Below, piece after piece: positions 25,901-37,938 of a stretch of DNA of 40,553 bases. Numbering within the stretch: position 1 is the stretch's first letter; each line of letters opens with the position of its first letter. The DNA is taken from positions 1 through 40,553 of the forward strand of contig MNEG01000082.1 of NCBI GenBank assembly GCA_001917585.1, read 5' to 3'. The position numbers and the translations under genes were made by a program. The stretch is from Candidatus Rokubacteria bacterium 13_1_40CM_68_15. Lineage in GTDB: Bacteria; Methylomirabilota; Methylomirabilia; Rokubacteriales; CSP1-6. The notes under the pieces were generated by a model that was not told the origin of the DNA, searched no databases, and was given only the letters and a program-made list of their open reading frames with translations.

Positions 25901-27784
25901 ATGAATTTCCGACGGATCGCGCTGATTTTCCTAGCGTCTGCGCTGGTGAGCATCAGCGCCGTGGTGAGCATCGGCGCGCAGACGTCCGCCCCGGGCGCGC
26001 CATCGGCCCCGGCTGCTCCACCCGTTTCAATCGGCGCGTTGATTGACCACGCGGTCGCGTTGTTTCCGCGCGTCGACGCTGAAGTCCTCGAGGTCCAGGG
26101 CCGGAACGTGACGCTCTCGGTCGGCCGGGCGAGCGGCATCCAGCCGGGGGTCATATTGGAAGTCTTTCGCGAGGGACGCGAGATCCGTCATCCGCGCACG
26201 GGGCAGGTGCTGGGCAACGCCGAGCAATCGCTCGGTCGCGCGGTCATCACCCAGATCTCCGATCGCTTCTCGGTGGCGCTGTATGACGGCGAGCCGGTGC
26301 AGCCCGGCGACCGGGTGCGGACGGGCGGCAAGGCGAAGCTCACGCTGCTGACGCTGACGAGCCCGGGCGCGAAGGGCAGTTTTGCCGAGCCGATGACGAA
26401 CGAGGTGTATGAAAGCCTGAACCGTACCGGTCACTTCCAGATCGTCTTCGGCGAGCAAATCGCGGCGTGGCTCAATCAGGAGAAGATCGCCCCCGATGAC
26501 TTCGTGCAGGGTAAGGGCGTCGCCGAGGCAACCGAGCGCTTCAAGGCCGACAACCTCCTCGTGCTCCATTACAAGATGGTGGAGCGCAAGCCGTTCGTCG
26601 ACGCCCGTGTATTCGTGATGGGTCGGCCGACGCCGTCGCTGACGACTTCGTTCTTCGTACCGGCCTCGATGAAGGCTGCGCCCACCGGGCGGTTCTCGGG
26701 CTCGGACCGCGTCGCCCAGAACCAGGAGCGCAAGCCACGCTCGCTCCTGCAGCGGCTCCTCGGCTGGGGGAACGACACCTCTGCCTACTCGAGCGCCGAA
26801 ACGTCCCTCTCGCTGAAGGAGATGGCCCGACTCGCCTACACGGTGGTCTCGATGGACGTGGCGGTGGCGCCGGCCGACCGCATTCCGCGGGTGGTCATCA
26901 CCGATGGCGAGAAGGTCTTCGTCTACAAGATCGTCAACCAGGCGTTCGAGGGTGACTGGACGTACAGCGCGCGTGCCTTCGGCCGGATCTTCTCGGTTCA
27001 GTTCGCGGATCTCACCGGCAGCGGCCGGCTGGAGGTCGTGGCCAACCGCTACGACCCTCGCGGGGGCATGAACTCGTTCATCCTGGGTGTGCCGAGCGGC
27101 AAGCCGGTGGCCCTCGTCGAGGATATCGATTCCATTCTCATGGCCGTGGACGAACAGGGCAGCGGCGTGAAGCGAACGCTGTGGGCACAGCGCTTCAAGG
27201 TGGAGACGTTCTTCACGAAGGGCCAGGCCGACGAGATGGTCATCAAGAACGGCTCCCTGGTCAAGGTCAAGACGGCGATCGTGCCCGACTCCTTCCGCGC
27301 CACCGGGGCGACGTTCACCAACGTGAATGGCAAGACCAGCCGTGCCCTGGCCTTCATCGACGAGCAGAACCGTCTGCGCGTCAGCGTCGGGACCGAAGAG
27401 ATCTATCGCTCGGGGTCGGTAGTCGGAGGCGGCGGCGAGAGGATCGAGGTGATCCGGGACGTTCAGCGCGGCGGTCGCAGTTACTTCTATCAGCTCGAGC
27501 CCACCCCGCTCGCCGTTGACCTCGACGGCGACGGCGTCGAGGAAATCATCGTGCCGCAGAACCAGATCGACACCGGCGGGCTGATCGGCATCATCTTTCG
27601 CGGGCCCGCCGGGCTACGTTTTCAGCAGGTGAACACGGGCTTCGACGGCATGATCCGCGCGATGGGCACCATTCCCGGCGAGGACGGCGGCCAACCCTCG
27701 CTGATCGCTGCGGTCGTCCGCTACAAGAACTTCCTCAAGATATCGGGTGAGACGCAGCTGATCATGACGCTGCCCCAGGAGTAG
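25901..27784 (+). CDS. exported FlgT-C-like protein with C-terminal FG-GAP/VCBS-like region (family member C)
   Basis: 627 aa with a signal peptide (about residues 1-27). Region 55-145 is the FlgT-C-like domain shared with the genes at 19327 and 20166 (LEVQGRNVTLSVGRASGIQP, FREGREIRHPRTGQVLG, SLGRAVITQISDRFSVA, PGDRVRT). Region about 150-265 is the TolB-N/CsgG-like domain also seen at 19327 (EVYESLNRTGHFQIVFGEQI). The rest, about 310-627, looks like a beta-propeller: repeated FADLTGSGRLEVVANRY and a Ca-binding loop DLDGDGVEEIIVP. The order suggests an envelope sensor or assembly factor; no function is known to me. An 80-bp gap leads to hisS. Confidence 0.65.
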   Translation: MNFRRIALIFLASALVSISAVVSIGAQTSAPGAPSAPAAPPVSIGALIDHAVALFPRVDAEVLEVQGRNVTLSVGRASGIQPGVILEVFREGREIRHPRTGQVLGNAEQSLGRAVITQISDRFSVALYDGEPVQPGDRVRTGGKAKLTLLTLTSPGAKGSFAEPMTNEVYESLNRTGHFQIVFGEQIAAWLNQEKIAPDDFVQGKGVAEATERFKADNLLVLHYKMVERKPFVDARVFVMGRPTPSLTTSFFVPASMKAAPTGRFSGSDRVAQNQERKPRSLLQRLLGWGNDTSAYSSAETSLSLKEMARLAYTVVSMDVAVAPADRIPRVVITDGEKVFVYKIVNQAFEGDWTYSARAFGRIFSVQFADLTGSGRLEVVANRYDPRGGMNSFILGVPSGKPVALVEDIDSILMAVDEQGSGVKRTLWAQRFKVETFFTKGQADEMVIKNGSLVKVKTAIVPDSFRATGATFTNVNGKTSRALAFIDEQNRLRVSVGTEEIYRSGSVVGGGGERIEVIRDVQRGGRSYFYQLEPTPLAVDLDGDGVEEIIVPQNQIDTGGLIGIIFRGPAGLRFQQVNTGFDGMIRAMGTIPGEDGGQPSLIAAVVRYKNFLKISGETQLIMTLPQE

Positions 27785-27854
27785 TGCTCCACCCCTACCG
27801 GGACCACGAGTCGGCCCACGTCATCAGCGACGTCGGGCTCGGTCAGGAAGCCAG

Positions 27855-27874
27855 CGCTCGCTCGTGAGCGAGCG
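27855..27874 (+). promoter_or_regulatory. inverted repeat enclosing the hisS start codon
   Basis: CGCTCGCTC (27855-27863) and GAGCGAGCG (27866-27874) are perfect complements separated by 2 nt; in RNA this would be an 8-bp stem with a 4-nt loop. The GTG start of hisS sits at the tip, so the hairpin could limit initiation. No T-box or leader-peptide features are visible. Confidence 0.35.
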
Positions 27875-29140
27875 TCCCCCGGCCGTGACGCGAGAGGCCA
27901 GGCTCGACACCGCGCCACCGCGGGGCATGCGCGATGTGCTGCCGGACGAGGTCGAGGTCCGTGACCGCGCCATTGCGACCATCCTCGACGTCTACCGGCG
28001 TCACGGCTTTCAGCGCATCGAGACGCCGGCCGTCGAGAACATCAAGCTCTTGACGCGGGGCGAGGGCGGCGAGAACGAGAAGCTGATCTTCAAGATCCTC
28101 AAGCGGGGCGAGAAGCTGACGGCGGCCCAGAATCCGGACGATCTGGCCGACCTCGGGCTGCGTTTCGACCTGACGGTCCCACTGGCCCGCTACTACGCCA
28201 ACAACCATGCCCGGCTGCCTCAGCCGTTGAAGGCGGTCCAGATCGGGCCGGTGTGGCGCGCGGAGCGGCCCCAGCACGGCCGCTTCCGTCAGTTCACCCA
28301 GTGCGACATCGACATCCTGGGCGTGAGCTCGGAGATCGCGGAGATCGAGCTGATCCTCGCCACGGCCGAGGCGCTACTCGCCCTGGGCCTCGCGGATCTG
28401 ACCGTTCGTATCAACGACCGGAGGATCCTGGCCGCGATCGCACGCAATTGTGGATTTGCGGAGGAACGCTTCGACTCCGTGTTCATCGCCCTCGACAAGC
28501 TCGACAAGATCGGCCAGGCGGGCGTCATCAGGGAGCTCGAGACGGAGGGACATCCGACGAAGGCCATCGGCGAGCTGATGCGCCTGCTCGACGACGCACG
28601 TGCCCTTCCGCAATTCCTGGGCAGCGGCGCCGAGCCGGTGGCGTGGCAGGGACTGCAACGCATCATCACGACCGTGACGGCGGCCGCCGCCGGACGCTTC
28701 CGGGTCGCCTTCGATCCGACGCTGGTCCGCGGAATGTCCTACTACACCGGCCCGATCTTCGAGATCCGTTACGCGGAGAGCGCATCGTCCATCGCGGGTG
28801 GCGGCCGCTACGACCGCATGATTGGTCGGCTGCTCGGACGCGACGTTCCGGCGACGGGGTTCTCGATCGGCTTCGAGCGCGTGATCGGTATCCTCACCGA
28901 GCGGCCTGCCGTCACGGGCGACGCCACGGAGCGGCTGGTGGTCGTCTTCGCCGAGGACACGCCGCATCTCCCCGCGATCCTGGAACGAGCGCGTCAGTAT
29001 CGCGCCGACGGCCATCCTGTGCTCCTCGAGCTGAAGAAAAAGAACCTCGGCCGGCAGCTGCAAGATCTGGAGACACGCGGCTTCGCCCGGATCGGAGTGG
29101 TGGGCGACGATGGAACGTGGCAGTGGCGGGGGCCAAAGGC

Positions 29141-29144
<4 letters not shown>
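27864..29144 (+). CDS. hisS: histidyl-tRNA synthetase
   Basis: Class II synthetase charging tRNA-His. 426 aa with motif 1 in PPRGMRDVLPDE...IETPAVE, motif 2 as VWRAERPQHGRFRQFTQCD, the histidine-specific LVRGMSYYTGPIFE, motif 3 GGGRYDRMIG and a C-terminal anticodon-binding domain (RLVVVFAED to the end). GTG 27864 is taken as start, with AGGAAG about 12 nt upstream; ATG 27927 (MRDVLPDE) is a less likely alternative because the usual short N-terminal extension would be lost. The stop overlaps aspS (ATGA). Confidence 0.95.
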
Positions 29145-30931
<1,787 letters not shown>

Positions 30932-30935
30932 CGCG

Positions 30936-31928
30936 TTGAGCGAAGCCACGGTCACCCGCCGCATTTCTCTCGCCCCCGACGTTGACCTGCTGCCGCTCCT
31001 CGGACGCAACGACGATCACCTCCGCACGCTGGAGGGCGCCCTCGACGTCCAGATCGTCGCCCGTGGTCACGACATCATGCTGAAGGGTGACGAGCGTCAG
31101 GTGAAGAAGGCCGAGCGTGCTCTCACGCAACTCGCCGAGCTCGTGCGCTCCGGTGCACCGCTCCGTTCCACCGAGGTGCGGGCGGCCGTGCGGATGCTCT
31201 CGGACGACGAGGAGGCGGACATCAAGTCCGTCTTCGCCGACGCCATCCCGGTGCCAGCCCGCAAGAAGTGGATCGCGCCGAAGACGCTCGGGCAAAAGCG
31301 CTACGTGGACGCCATCCGGACGAACGACATGGTGTTCGCGATCGGGCCGGCGGGCACCGGGAAGTCGTTCCTCGCAGTGGCGATGGCCGTTTCGGCGCTC
31401 ATGAAGCGCGAGTCGGCCCGCATCGTCCTCACGCGGCCGGCGGTGGAGGCCGGCGAGCGCCTCGGCTTCCTGCCCGGCGATCTTTACGAGAAGGTCCATC
31501 CCTACCTTCGGCCGCTCTACGATGCGCTCTACGACATGCTGGAAGCGGAGAAGGTGGCCAGCCTGATGGAGAAGGGCGCGATCGAGATCGCACCGCTGGC
31601 TTACATGCGCGGACGTACGCTGAACGACTCGTTCATCATCCTCGACGAGGCCCAGAACAGCACGGCCGAGCAGATGAAGATGTTCCTGACGCGGCTCGGC
31701 TTCAACTCCAAGATGGTCATCACGGGAGACGTGACGCAGGTCGATCTGCCCGCCTCCCGCGGCTCGGGACTCATCGAGGTGCAGGCCATCCTCAAAGGCG
31801 TCCCCGGAATCAGCTTTGTGTACTTCGACGACCAGGACGTCGTGCGACACCACCTCGTCTCGGCCATCATCCGCGCCTACGATGCGCACGACGCGCGAGG
31901 CCGCGACGGCGGCTCCGGCGGCGCCTAG
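30936..31928 (+). CDS. phoH: PhoH-like ATPase
   Basis: 330 aa. An N-terminal KH-like part (about 10-75) precedes the PhoH ATPase domain with Walker A GPAGTGKS (137-144), [19 protein letters not shown], Walker [10 protein letters not shown] (233-241) and the sensor-like [12 protein letters not shown]. In many bacteria phoH precedes ybeY, as here, and is thought to act in RNA metabolism. The start is TTG 30936; no nearer in-frame ATG or GTG preserves the N-terminal domain. Confidence 0.92.
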   Translation: MSEATVTRRISLAPDVDLLPLLGRNDDHLRTLEGALDVQIVARGHDIMLKGDERQVKKAERALTQLAELVRSGAPLRSTEVRAAVRMLSDDEEADIKSVFADAIPVPARKKWIAPKTLGQKRYVDAIRTNDMVFAIGPAGTGKSFLAVAMAVSALMKRESARIVLTRPAVEAGERLGFLPGDLYEKVHPYLRPLYDALYDMLEAEKVASLMEKGAIEIAPLAYMRGRTLNDSFIILDEAQNSTAEQMKMFLTRLGFNSKMVITGDVTQVDLPASRGSGLIEVQAILKGVPGISFVYFDDQDVVRHHLVSAIIRAYDAHDARGRDGGSGGA

Positions 31929-31931
31929 CTA

Positions 31932-32381
31932 GTGCCGTGCGTCGTCGTGAATCACCACCGCCGGCGTCCGCGCGCAGCCGCTGGCGTCGCCCGCGCGGCT
32001 GATCGTGCGCTGGCGGCGCTGGGCCGGCCGGGCGGGGAGGTCGAGGTCCTCCTCGTGGACGATGCCGAGATCCGCCGGCTCAACGAGACGTGGCGCGGGG
32101 TCCAGCGCCGGACCGACGTCCTCGCCTTTCCCATGGAGACACCAGGCGATGGAGCGCTCGTAGGTCAGATCGTGATCTCGATCGACACGGCCGCCCGCCA
32201 GGCGCGCCGCGTCGGCGTTCCCCTCGCTGTGGAGCTCGAGCTACTCGTGACGCATGGGGTGCTCCATCTCGTCGGCTACGACGACCGCGACCCCGTGGAA
32301 GCGCGTCTCATGCACGAACGTGAGCGCGCGGTGCTCGGGTCTCGGGCGCCCGCGGCGCTCTGGAGAGGGCTGCTCGGATGA
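31932..32381 (+). CDS. ybeY: endoribonuclease YbeY (altered zinc motif)
   Basis: YbeY is a metal-dependent RNase for 16S rRNA 3'-end maturation and ribosome quality control. The 149-aa product has the family's LNETWRGVQRRTDVLAFPM and GQIVISIDTA segments. The zinc motif, normally H-GxLHLxGYDH, reads HGVLHLVGYDD: H108 and H112 are kept, but the third His is Asp118. Asp can ligate zinc, so activity is not excluded. GTG 31932 starts 3 nt after the phoH stop; the stop overlaps era by 4 nt. Confidence 0.9.
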   Translation: MPCVVVNHHRRRPRAAAGVARAADRALAALGRPGGEVEVLLVDDAEIRRLNETWRGVQRRTDVLAFPMETPGDGALVGQIVISIDTAARQARRVGVPLAVELELLVTHGVLHLVGYDDRDPVEARLMHERERAVLGSRAPAALWRGLLG

Positions 32382-33352
32382 AGCGGGCAGCCGCGCCCCG
32401 TGTGCCCGTGGCGAGCCACCCCGGCCGGGACCTGGGCCCCGCCGCATCCGCTCCCACGAGCGCTCGTGCCGGCTTCGTGGCGCTGATCGGAAGGCCGAAC
32501 GCCGGCAAGTCGACGCTGTTGAACCGGCTCGTCGGCGAGAAGCTGGCCATCGTGTCGCCGCGGCCGCAGACGACGCGCAACCGGATCACGGGAATCCGCA
32601 ATCTGCCGTCGACCCAGATCGTGTTCGTGGACACGCCCGGCCTGGGCCCTGTCGCCGGCAAGCTCGGCGAGTTCATGGCCAGGACGGCGGAGCGCGCGCT
32701 GGAGGACGTCGACCTCGTGTGCGCGGTCGTCGACGCCACCGAGCGGACGCATCCCGAACCGCGGCTCGTCGAGACGCTGCGGATGGGGACAGCCCCCGCG
32801 TTCTGTCTGCTCAACAAGGTGGACGCGGTCGCGACCAAGGCTCGTCTCTTGCCCCTGATCGATCGCTGGCGCGCGGCCTACCTGTTCCGCGAGATCCTGC
32901 CGATCTCGGCCCGCGACGGTTCCAACTGCGACCGCCTCCTCGATCTGATCGTGGCCGCGTTGCCCGAGCATCCGGCCTACTTCCCGCCCGACGCCACCAG
33001 CGATCAGCCGGAGACGTTCTACGTCGCCGAGGTCATCCGCGAAAAGATCTTCCTCCTGACACACGAGGAGGTGCCTTACGCGGTGGCGGTGCGCGTCGAG
33101 GATCTCGCGGAGCGGACGCGGCCCGAGCGCCTTGACATCCGGGCGACGATCTTCGTCGAACGCGAGTCTCAGAAGGGCATCCTGATCGGCCGTGGGGCTG
33201 CCATGCTGAAGCGTATCGGCACGGACGCCCGGCGTGAGCTGGAGGCGTTCTTCGGTATTCAGGTGTTCTTGGGACTCACCGTGCAGGTGCGGCGAGCCTG
33301 GCGCAAGGACGAGCGGGCCCTCCGGGAGTTCGGCTTTCTCTTGACGTCCTGA
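32378..33352 (+). CDS. era: GTPase Era
   Basis: Era is a GTPase that binds the 16S rRNA 3' end during 30S assembly. 324 aa with a ~30-residue N-terminal extension, G1 GRPNAGKS (38-45), the switch region SPRPQTTRNRITGI, G3 DTPG (85-88), G4 NKVD (146-149), G5 SAR, and a C-terminal KH domain (IFVERESQKGILIGRGAAMLKRIG). The extension could be a start-choice artefact, but ATG 32378 overlaps the ybeY stop (ATGA), supporting it. Confidence 0.95.
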   Translation: MKRAAAPRVPVASHPGRDLGPAASAPTSARAGFVALIGRPNAGKSTLLNRLVGEKLAIVSPRPQTTRNRITGIRNLPSTQIVFVDTPGLGPVAGKLGEFMARTAERALEDVDLVCAVVDATERTHPEPRLVETLRMGTAPAFCLLNKVDAVATKARLLPLIDRWRAAYLFREILPISARDGSNCDRLLDLIVAALPEHPAYFPPDATSDQPETFYVAEVIREKIFLLTHEEVPYAVAVRVEDLAERTRPERLDIRATIFVERESQKGILIGRGAAMLKRIGTDARRELEAFFGIQVFLGLTVQVRRAWRKDERALREFGFLLTS

Positions 33353-33353
33353 C

Positions 33354-34127
33354 ATGGCGCTCGGCAAATCGGCGGCCGTCGTGATCGGTAGCTTCCCACT
33401 GGGGGAGAGCGACCGGGTCGTGACGTTCTTCTCCCGACAGCATGGCAAGGTCCGGGGAGTGGCGCGGGCGGCGCGGCGAATCAAATCGAAGTTCGGCGGG
33501 GCCCTGGAGCTGCTCACGCTCGGCGAGCTCATCTTCTTCGACACGGGCCGGAGCGATCTCGTCCGCGTGGACCACTTCGACGTGCTACGTCCGTTCGATC
33601 GGGTGCGCGAGGATCTCGAGCGGCTCGGGCAGGCGGCGTGGATGGCGGAATGCGTGGGACGGCTGACGGCCGAGCGCGACCCCAACGTGGCCGTGTACGG
33701 TCTGCTGCTACGAGGGCTCAAGAGCCTGGAGGCAGGCGTGCCGCCGCAACGGGTGGCCGTCGTCTTCGGGGTGCGGCTGGTCGATGCGCTCGGTCATCGG
33801 TTGCGCGTCGACGCGTGCGTGGGCTGCGGCCGGCGCGACGCCTTCGGAGGCGCACCGCTGACCATGGACGTCGAGGCCGGCGGCCTGGTGTGCGCCGCCT
33901 GCGCGAGCGCAGTGCCGGGCCTCCTGCGGCTTCAGAGTGGGAGCGTGGCCGCGCTGCGGCGCCTGCGCGGCCAGGCGTGGGACGAGGCTGTCGGCACGCA
34001 GCTGGGAGGCGCCGAAGGCGAGCTGCGCCAGTTGCTCGACCGTCAGGTCGCCCTGCTCATCGGGCAGCCGACGCGCACCTCGCGCTTCGTGCGCGAGATG
34101 GAGCGCTTCTCAGGGGAACGCGGATGA
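33354..34127 (+). CDS. recO: DNA repair protein RecO
   Basis: RecO loads RecA on SSB-coated DNA with RecR. 257 aa: N-terminal OB fold (SAAVVIGSFPLGESDRVVTFFSRQHGKVRGVARAARR) and a C-terminal helical domain holding the zinc-finger pair CVGCGRRDAFGG and CAACAS. ATG 33354 follows the era stop by 1 nt. The stop overlaps the ATG of a 26-codon ORF. Confidence 0.92.
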   Translation: MALGKSAAVVIGSFPLGESDRVVTFFSRQHGKVRGVARAARRIKSKFGGALELLTLGELIFFDTGRSDLVRVDHFDVLRPFDRVREDLERLGQAAWMAECVGRLTAERDPNVAVYGLLLRGLKSLEAGVPPQRVAVVFGVRLVDALGHRLRVDACVGCGRRDAFGGAPLTMDVEAGGLVCAACASAVPGLLRLQSGSVAALRRLRGQAWDEAVGTQLGGAEGELRQLLDRQVALLIGQPTRTSRFVREMERFSGERG

Positions 34128-34204
34128 GCGTGGCGAAGGCGAAGGTGGTTGGCGAACGGCAGCCCGCAGGTAGACCCGCGGCCGCCGGCGAGGCGACCCT
34201 GTGA
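34124..34204 (+). CDS. 26-codon mini-ORF between recO and glyQS
   Basis: ATG 34124 overlaps the recO stop (ATGA). The peptide [20 protein letters not shown] and six further residues matches nothing I know. It ends in TGA overlapping the next GTG. It could be a remnant of a lost gene or a leader that carries ribosomes from recO to glyQS. Confidence 0.35.
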   Translation: MSVAKAKVVGERQPAGRPAAAGEATL

Positions 34205-34220
34205 TCGTCGAGGTAACCCT

Positions 34221-34224
<4 letters not shown>
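34201..34224 (+). CDS. 7-codon mini-ORF leading into glyQS
   Basis: GTG-ATC-GTC-GAG-GTA-ACC-CTG-TGA (MIVEVTL). Its start overlaps the previous stop (GTGA) and its stop overlaps the glyQS GTG (GTGA). The two junctions lie in an imperfect 15-nt repeat (34190-34204 and 34210-34224, GAGG-ACCCTGTGA type). It may be only a by-product of that duplication. Confidence 0.25.
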
Positions 34225-35699
<1,475 letters not shown>

Positions 35700-35703
35700 G
35701 GCG

Positions 35704-37914
35704 TCAGGGCGACTGGCTGTCGGTGGACGGACCCGTATCGTCGAATTCGGGCAGGGCGGACGGCCAGCCGTCGTCGGGCGCGAGCAGGCTCTGCGGCTGG
35801 CCGGGTGTGACCGACGGTGCCGGCGCCGGCAGCGTCGGGTCCGGCGGTGTTGCCTGGCGGCGTGCCCCGCAGCCAACCGCGGGCTCGGTCCCGCGAATGA
35901 ACGCCATCGTTACCACGCGCACGCACTCGTTGGACGGATCCATGTCGACGGGAACGAGGATCACTTTTTCCGGAACCGCGAACTCCTCTTTCGGGCCGTC
36001 GCCGAGGACCCTGGTCATATAGGTGGTCCAGATCGGGACGGCGACCCGTGAGCCCGTCTCGTCACGTCCCAGGCTCCGCGGGCGGTCATAGCCGACCCAG
36101 ACGCCGGTGGCCAGCCGTGGCGTGTAGCCGATGAACCAGGCGTTCGAATAATCGTTGGTGGTGCCGGTCTTCGCGGCGATGGGGCGGCCGAGGGCCTTGG
36201 CGCCCTGGCCGGTGCCGCGCTCGACGACACCGCGCAGCATGTGGGTGACGACGTAGGCCTCCTCGGGCGGCAGCGCCTCGCGGCCCTCCGGAACGTGCTC
36301 CTCGAGCAGCTTGCCGTTGACGTCGGTGACGTAGCGGATCGTCGTCGGCGGGATCCAGGTACCCTGGTTGGCCAGCGCGCTGTATGCCGAGGTCAACTCG
36401 AGGAGCGTCAGATCGGAGCTTCCGAGCGCCATCGTGAGATCGGTGTTGAGCGGGCTCGTGATCCCCAGGCGGCGGGCCACCTGGATCGTCCGGTTGACGC
36501 CGATCCGCTCCTGCACCTTGATGGTGACGACGTTCACCGACTCCTCGACGGCTTGCTGGAGCGTGGTCGATCCCCGGAACTTCCGGTCGTAGTTCTCCGG
36601 CTTCCACGCGCTCCCGTTACGGCCGACCGGATAGGTCACCGGCGCGTCGTCGAAGCGGGACGCCGCCGTGAAGCCGTTCTCGAGCGCGGCGATGTAGACG
36701 AACGGCTTGAAGGCCGATCCCGGCTGCCGCCGGGCCAGGACCGCGCGGTTGAACTCGCTTCGAAAGAAGTCGTAGCCGCCGACCAGCGCCTTGACGTGTC
36801 CGGTCTGGGGCTCGACCGTGACCAGCGCGCCTTCCGGATGCTCTCCGGGCTTGCCCTTGGCCGTCCGGTCCTCCAGCGCCTTGAGGCCGTCGCGCAGGGC
36901 CTGCTCGGCGGTGAGCTGCATCGTCGGATTGAGCGTGGTGTAGATGTTGAGGCCGCCCTTGAACACCATGTCGGCGCCGTACTTCGCTTCCAGCGTCTGC
37001 TGGACGTATTCGAGGAAGTACTGGCCGGTCGTGCGCCGGCGCTCGGGCGGGATGAGGCCGAGGTCAGTCCGGGCCAGACGCTTGGCCTCCTGGTCCTTGA
37101 TGGTCCCGAACTCGACGAGTCGGCGGAGCACGATCTCGCGCCGGAGCTTGGCGGCGTTGGCGTGGTCGAACGGCGAGTAGCTCGTCGGTGCCCTCGGCAA
37201 CCCGGCGAGCAAGGCGGATTCCCGGACGTTGAGATCCGACACGGACTTGCCGAAGTAGGTGCGGGCGGCCGCTTCCACGCCATAGGCGCCATGCCCGAAG
37301 TAGATCTGGTTCAGGTACATTTCTAGAATTCGGTCTTTCGAATAGCGGCGCTCGAGCTCGATGGCGAGCACCGCCTCCTTCAGCTTGCGCTCGAGGCTCT
37401 TGTCGGGGGTGAGAAACAGTACCTTGGTGAGCTGCTGGGTGATGGTGCTGCCCCCCTCGACGACCCGTCCCCTTCGATAGTTCTGCACGATCGCGCGCGC
37501 GATGCCGATCGGGTCGATCCCCCAGTGCGAGTAGAACCGGCGGTCTTCGGTCGCGATGATGGCATCGCGGAGGGACTTCGGGATCTGGGCCAGAGGGACG
37601 AAGATCCGGCGCTCCACGTGAAGCTCGGTGATCAACTCGTCGTTGTCGTCGTAGATCTTGGAGCCCTGAACGGGCTGGAAGGTTTCCAGGGCGCTGACGG
37701 CAGGCAGTGAGCGCGGCAGGATGGCGAACGCCCACAGCACGGCGACGCCGAGGGCGGTGGTCACGAGCAAGGTCAGGACCCCGACGGAAAGCAGGAAGAC
37801 GCGAAGCCAGCGAGGCTGGGACGCGAGAAAGCCGCCGAACCAGGGTCGGCGGGGCGGCAAGGGCTCCTGCGTCTGCCCTCCGCCGCGCCGGGTCTTCGAC
37901 CACCAGAGCGCCAT
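35704..37914 (-). CDS. mrcA: penicillin-binding protein 1A (bifunctional transglycosylase/transpeptidase)
   Basis: A class A PBP that polymerises and crosslinks peptidoglycan in the periplasm. 736 aa: short cytoplasmic start, one membrane helix (about 37-66), GT51 domain with the catalytic E123 in TEDRRFYSHWG and GGSTITQQLTK (154-164), then the transpeptidase with S400-x-x-K403 in PGSAFKPF, S459-V-N461 and K582-T-G584. The last ~55 residues are Pro-rich and disordered. ATG 37914 gives the normal N-terminus; the longer upstream frame runs through tyrS. A TATAAT ends 9 nt before the ATG, with no Shine-Dalgarno. Confidence 0.95.
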   Translation of the reverse strand: MALWWSKTRRGGGQTQEPLPPRRPWFGGFLASQPRWLRVFLLSVGVLTLLVTTALGVAVLWAFAILPRSLPAVSALETFQPVQGSKIYDDNDELITELHVERRIFVPLAQIPKSLRDAIIATEDRRFYSHWGIDPIGIARAIVQNYRRGRVVEGGSTITQQLTKVLFLTPDKSLERKLKEAVLAIELERRYSKDRILEMYLNQIYFGHGAYGVEAAARTYFGKSVSDLNVRESALLAGLPRAPTSYSPFDHANAAKLRREIVLRRLVEFGTIKDQEAKRLARTDLGLIPPERRRTTGQYFLEYVQQTLEAKYGADMVFKGGLNIYTTLNPTMQLTAEQALRDGLKALEDRTAKGKPGEHPEGALVTVEPQTGHVKALVGGYDFFRSEFNRAVLARRQPGSAFKPFVYIAALENGFTAASRFDDAPVTYPVGRNGSAWKPENYDRKFRGSTTLQQAVEESVNVVTIKVQERIGVNRTIQVARRLGITSPLNTDLTMALGSSDLTLLELTSAYSALANQGTWIPPTTIRYVTDVNGKLLEEHVPEGREALPPEEAYVVTHMLRGVVERGTGQGAKALGRPIAAKTGTTNDYSNAWFIGYTPRLATGVWVGYDRPRSLGRDETGSRVAVPIWTTYMTRVLGDGPKEEFAVPEKVILVPVDMDPSNECVRVVTMAFIRGTEPAVGCGARRQATPPDPTLPAPAPSVTPGQPQSLLAPDDGWPSALPEFDDTGPSTDSQSP

Positions 37915-37923
37915 GCGCCATCC

Positions 37924-37931
37924 ATTATACT
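37924..37931. promoter_or_regulatory. overlapping divergent -10 boxes between mrcA and tyrS
   Basis: The 8-bp sequence ATTATACT reads as TATACT on the plus strand (37926-37931), ending 7 nt before the tyrS ATG, and as TATAAT on the minus strand (37929-37924), ending 9 nt before the mrcA ATG. Only 24 bp separate the two start codons, and neither gene has a Shine-Dalgarno. One symmetric element probably serves both genes. Confidence 0.6.
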
Positions 37932-37938
37932 GACGCCC

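Noticed and set aside
27785-27863. T-box or riboswitch upstream of hisS
   Set aside because: Only 79 nt are available, there is no conserved T-box sequence or terminator, and pairing possibilities are weak apart from the start-codon hairpin.
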